From an uncultured Holophagaceae bacterium (lineage in GTDB: Bacteria > Acidobacteriota > Holophagae > Holophagales > Holophagaceae): DNA of 64,000 nt. The stretch is from NCBI GenBank assembly GCA_903884655.1, contig CAISFO010000052.1, positions 62,001 to 126,000 of the forward strand, written 5' to 3'. The notes beneath the pieces are model-generated. The model ran no database searches, was not told the origin of the DNA, and worked only from the letters and a program-made list of their open reading frames with translations. A program made the translations under genes and the position numbers. Positions 61,652 to 64,000 of the stretch are shown in pieces. Position 1 is the stretch's first letter. Every line of letters begins with the position of its first letter.

Positions 61652-62134
61652 GGATACCTCGAGGCAAAACGCCGGGGTCCGGGTTGCGATCGCACGGCCC
61701 AAGCGGGAGAAGGTGCCAGCTGAAGCCTAGCAGGAGGGCGCCCTCACGGCAGGCCTGAAGTGTCGCCTTCGGGCCCTTCACCTGACGGCACCACGGTCCA
61801 CCGGCTCGCCGCTTGGATCGGCTGGACGAATCCTTGTCGGGTGCGTAGAACGTGTGCTGGAGCGGATCCCAAGAGAAAAACTTTCAAAGTGGTGGCCTCG
61901 GGGTGGATCGAAATGCGGGCCTCCTGATCGGGGTGTCTGCCCGGAGCATGAACCAGGGAGTCAGAAACGAATGTCGGAACTGGGAGGAGGTAGCGTCAAA
62001 AAAAATGAAGATTTTTTGTTTTTCTCTGTTGACCTCATCTGAATCGCTGGTTTGATATTGAATCAGAGGAAAAACGGACGATCATCTTCCCCATAGGGCC
62101 AGCAGCGAGGTATCTGAGATTTGGAGAGTGGGAA
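61652..62134. promoter_or_regulatory. Long non-coding leader before the TrpC-like gene, with candidate promoter
   Basis: No plausible gene is seen in these 483 bases. The last 140 bases turn A+T-rich, with the perfect small palindrome AAAAAAT-GAAG-ATTTTTT at 62000-62017. A candidate sigma-70 promoter is TTGACC (62029-62034), 17 bases, then TTGATA (62052-62057), about 80 bases before the start codon. The first 330 bases are G+C-rich and may be regulatory or untranslated sequence for a second transcript; I see no known riboswitch. Confidence 0.4.
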
Positions 62135-63565
62135 ATGCTAAAGAAAGTCGCCATTTTTAAGGCCCTGGATGTGGAAATCAAGAAGCAAAGGGGTCCTGTG
62201 GCGGTGAAGGATGCCTACAAGGGGCACCACTCCCTGAAGGAAGAACTAAGTCAGCCTGGAATCACAATTTTAGGTGAAGTGGCCGGAGGCGATCCCGGTC
62301 GTGGGCAGGTCCGGGAATCCTACAAGGCCTCCACGCATGCCAAGAGCTTGGCTGAAAACGGGGCACGGGGCATTTCGGTGGCCACGGATAAGTTCCTCTA
62401 TTTCGGCGAGGACAAGTGCCTGTCCGAGGTCCGAAGCCAGGTGAAGCTTCCTCTGCTGCGCAGGGAGTTCATTTTCGAGGAGTACCAGGTCGAGGAGAGC
62501 AAGATTCTCGGCGCTGATGCCATCTACCTGATGCCGGCGCTGCTATCCCAGGACCGGTTGGCGACCCTGTTGAAATTCGCCACCAGCAAGGGTCTGGACG
62601 TGGTCGTCGAAGTCACCTCGGAGGGCGAGTTGCAGCGAGCTCTGGACGCCGGTGCCGACATCATCTGCGCCGTGGGCCGGAACCTGGATACCTGGGAGCC
62701 CTCCTGGGACCAGGCGGTGGCCCTGATCAAGAAAGTGCCCAAGAGTTGTCTCAAAATCGTCGAGGGAGGAATCCATCGGCTGGAGCAGATCAAGCAGATG
62801 GAGGCCCTTGGTGTCCATGGCCTGCTGATCGGCGATGCCCTCCTCGATGACTACTATCCCGGCAAGCGCCTGGCCCAGATCCTGGCTGGCGTGGAGCCCC
62901 CGAAAAAAGCCGCGAAGCCCAAGGGCAAGACCGGCTCTGCCGCTGAAGCGGCGCAAGCCCCCACGGCTGCTTCTGCGGCCAAGGAACGCATATCCACCCA
63001 GCGGAAAGACCAGTCTCAACTTGGCGCGAAAGATGCTAAGGGAAAGCCTTCTTCCCGCACGACCCCTTCCAACCCCGCCCAAAAGGGCGTAAAGGAGCCA
63101 CCCATGGCTGAAATGACCAACCCGGTCGCAACCACCGAGCCCGTCGCCGCCAAGAAGCCGGCGAAGAAGGCCGCCCCCAAGAAGAAGGCCGCCCCCAAGA
63201 AGCCGGCTGCGAAGAAGGCCGCGCCGAAGAAGGCTGCCGCCAAGAAGCCCGCCGCGAAGAAGGCCGCGCCGAAGAAGGCCGCTGCCAAGAAGCCGGCTGT
63301 CAAGAAGGCCGTGAAGAAGGCCGCGCCGAAGAAGGCCGCCGCGAAGAAGGCCGCGCCGAAGAAGGCCGCCGTGAAGAAGGCCGCGCCGAAGAAGGCCGCC
63401 GTGAAGAAGGCCGTGAAGAAGGCCGCGCCGAAGAAGGCCGCCGCCAAGAAGCCGGCCGCCAAGAAGGTCGTGAAGAAGGCCGCGCCGAAGAAGGCCGCCG
63501 CCAAGAAGCCGGCCGCCAAGAAGGTCGTGAAGAAGGCCGCCCCCAAGAAGGCCGCCAAGAAGTAG
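62135..63565 (+). CDS. Indole-glycerol-phosphate-synthase-like domain fused to histone-H1-like tail
   Basis: The 476-residue protein has a TrpC-type barrel (residues about 1-250) and a Lys/Ala/Pro tail. The barrel pattern is recognisable: [80 protein letters not shown] and [20 protein letters not shown]. But K of E-V-K reads A50, K of L-R-K-D-F reads R110, N of N-N-R-N-L reads G181, and S of E-S-G-I reads G211, so catalysis is unlikely. Residues 256-323 form a K/A/S-rich linker; residues 324-476 repeat [13 protein letters not shown] units. It may bind DNA. No tryptophan gene is adjacent; enolase follows. Confidence 0.7.
   Translation: MLKKVAIFKALDVEIKKQRGPVAVKDAYKGHHSLKEELSQPGITILGEVAGGDPGRGQVRESYKASTHAKSLAENGARGISVATDKFLYFGEDKCLSEVRSQVKLPLLRREFIFEEYQVEESKILGADAIYLMPALLSQDRLATLLKFATSKGLDVVVEVTSEGELQRALDAGADIICAVGRNLDTWEPSWDQAVALIKKVPKSCLKIVEGGIHRLEQIKQMEALGVHGLLIGDALLDDYYPGKRLAQILAGVEPPKKAAKPKGKTGSAAEAAQAPTAASAAKERISTQRKDQSQLGAKDAKGKPSSRTTPSNPAQKGVKEPPMAEMTNPVATTEPVAAKKPAKKAAPKKKAAPKKPAAKKAAPKKAAAKKPAAKKAAPKKAAAKKPAVKKAVKKAAPKKAAAKKAAPKKAAVKKAAPKKAAVKKAVKKAAPKKAAAKKPAAKKVVKKAAPKKAAAKKPAAKKVVKKAAPKKAAKK
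63104..63565 (+). CDS. Histone-H1-like Lys/Ala/Pro protein, alternative internal start
   Basis: ATG at 63104 lies in frame inside the preceding gene and has AAAGGAG six bases upstream, a strong ribosome-binding site. The 153-residue product begins [20 protein letters not shown] and then repeats [17 protein letters not shown] and VKKAAPKK to the end (basic, no hydrophobic core). Such H1-like proteins are known DNA compactors in several bacteria. Whether it is made separately from the TrpC-like fusion, or is the only real start of the tail, cannot be decided from sequence. Confidence 0.5.
   Translation: MAEMTNPVATTEPVAAKKPAKKAAPKKKAAPKKPAAKKAAPKKAAAKKPAAKKAAPKKAAAKKPAVKKAVKKAAPKKAAAKKAAPKKAAVKKAAPKKAAVKKAVKKAAPKKAAAKKPAAKKVVKKAAPKKAAAKKPAAKKVVKKAAPKKAAKK
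63150..63563 (+). repeat. Tandem Lys/Ala/Pro-coding repeats
   Basis: These bases repeat units close to AAGAAGGCCGCGCCGAAG and AAGAAGGCCGCCGCCAAG many times, in frame with the H1-like tail. Variants differ by GTG/CCC/CCG/GCT changes, so the array evolved by duplication plus substitution. Repeat number is likely variable between strains and hard to assemble with short reads. Confidence 0.8.
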
Positions 63566-63596
63566 CTCCATTTGGCAAACCCAACCTGGCTAATAT

Positions 63597-63626
63597 TCAG
63601 AAGGGCGCACTGGCGCGCCCTTCTGA
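63597..63626 (+). terminator. Strong hairpin between the H1-like gene and enolase
   Basis: TCAGAAGGGCGC (63597-63608) and GCGCCCTTCTGA (63615-63626) form a perfect 12-base stem with a six-base loop, 31 bases after the stop and 13 bases before the enolase ATG. No T-run follows. It may end the upstream transcript or shape the 5' end of the enolase mRNA. Confidence 0.55.
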
Positions 63627-63639
63627 GCCGGGTGTCACC

Positions 63640-64000
63640 ATGAACAGCATTGTCGACCGCGTGTCCGCCCTCGAAGTACTCGACAGCCGTGGAAATCCCA
63701 CTGTGCTGGCGAGGGTTCAACTCTCCGATGGAACCACCGGTCAAGCCATCGTCCCTTCGGGCGCCTCGACGGGCAGCCGTGAGGCCCTTGAGCGCCGCGA
63801 TGGCGACAAGAAGCGCTACCTCGGCAAGGGTGTGCTTGGGGCCGTGGATGCCATCAATGTGGAGCTGGCCGGGACGCTGCAGGGGATGGACCCCTTCCAG
63901 CAGGCCGAGCTCGATGAGCTCATGTGCGACCTGGATGGCACCGAGAACAAGGGCCGCCTGGGCGCGAACGCCATCCTGGGCGTGTCCATGGCCCTTGCGG
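63640..64000 (+). CDS. eno: Enolase, N-terminal part (cut by window end)
   Basis: The first 120 residues are present. They read [40 protein letters not shown] (the mobile loop with S-G-A-S-T-G) and [18 protein letters not shown], all classic enolase blocks. It converts 2-phosphoglycerate to phosphoenolpyruvate. The stop and the rest are beyond the window. No separate ribosome-binding site stronger than GCCGGGTG is visible before the ATG. Confidence 0.95.
   Translation, partial: MNSIVDRVSALEVLDSRGNPTVLARVQLSDGTTGQAIVPSGASTGSREALERRDGDKKRYLGKGVLGAVDAINVELAGTLQGMDPFQQAELDELMCDLDGTENKGRLGANAILGVSMALA

Noticed and set aside
61852..62055. Small plus-strand frames of about 60 codons before the TrpC-like gene
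   Set aside because: Weak start context and mixed low-complexity sequence; no evidence for translation.
63150..63563. Repeat array that could be mistaken for a CRISPR
   Set aside because: The units are contiguous, in frame and code for Lys/Ala/Pro; no spacers or cas genes are present.
62543..63744. Long minus-strand open frames opposite the H1-like repeats (Gly/Leu-rich and Ala/Phe-rich)
   Set aside because: They arise from the complement of AAG/GCC repeats, have no start context and no recognisable domain.
1..64000. tRNA, rRNA, insertion sequences and attachment sites
   Set aside because: No cloverleaf-like segment, rRNA core sequence, transposase pattern or flanking direct repeats were recognised by eye; faint ones could be missed.

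Overview
The window is a G+C-rich, densely coding bacterial chromosome segment. Gene content suggests a motile, diderm bacterium: LolA-like carrier, an MsbA-type exporter, many Cys-Gly-rich lipoproteins, a DUF1501/DUF1800 surface-protein set, Ser/Thr kinase and abundant TPR proteins. My best guess is an acidobacterium of the Holophaga/Geothrix type; this is an impression from gene content, not a search result. No rRNA, tRNA, CRISPR array or transposase was seen.

Layout. 1-5.3 kb: lysine/diaminopimelate genes (3' end of dapB, dapA, dapD with ATGA overlaps, then a class I/II aminotransferase, a DinB-like protein and a PLP decarboxylase). 5.3-17 kb: mostly minus-strand housekeeping and envelope genes (TPR/FHA/LolA/MBL, CPBP protease, two paralogous small TPR proteins, acyl-CoA carboxyltransferase, an aspartase fused to a cyclic-nucleotide-binding-like domain, an exported HIT protein, transaldolase). 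17-27 kb: a large lipoprotein, thyX, a class V aminotransferase, DUF192, a degenerate metallophosphoesterase, a TSUP permease, and a DUF1501-DUF1800-cytochrome-like lipoprotein operon. 27.4-38.5 kb: a long minus-strand run from a Ser/Thr kinase through rnc, a HisA-like paralogue, a repeat protein, ECF sigma factor with its putative partner, a TPR protein, an ABC exporter and queA. 38.6-46.7 kb: PLP enzymes, a TPR/ATP-grasp protein, an apbE remnant, a YeiH-type transporter with a previously easy-to-miss 52-residue membrane ORF in front, a DUF4388-like TPR protein and a GT2 glycosyltransferase.

46.7-61 kb is the most distinctive region: a very short flagellin, flaG, fliD, fliS and a fliT-position gene, then six paralogous proteins sharing a GT-B-like (heptosyltransferase/GT9-like) domain, most with N-terminal TPRs, plus a DUF6165 gene, an FkbM methyltransferase and a second FliS-like gene. 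By analogy with TPR-glycosyltransferase flagellin modifiers (FlmG of Caulobacter) I infer a flagellin glycosylation locus in which several enzymes act on, or compete for, the filament protein with FliS-type chaperones at both ends. One of the six genes is compositionally chimeric and one carries an internal duplication.

61-64 kb: upp, a roughly 480-base non-coding leader, then an unusual gene: an indole-glycerol-phosphate-synthase-like domain with most catalytic residues replaced, fused in frame to a Lys/Ala/Pro histone-H1-like tail that also has its own strong ribosome-binding site and start codon. It is followed by a strong hairpin and the 5' end of enolase.
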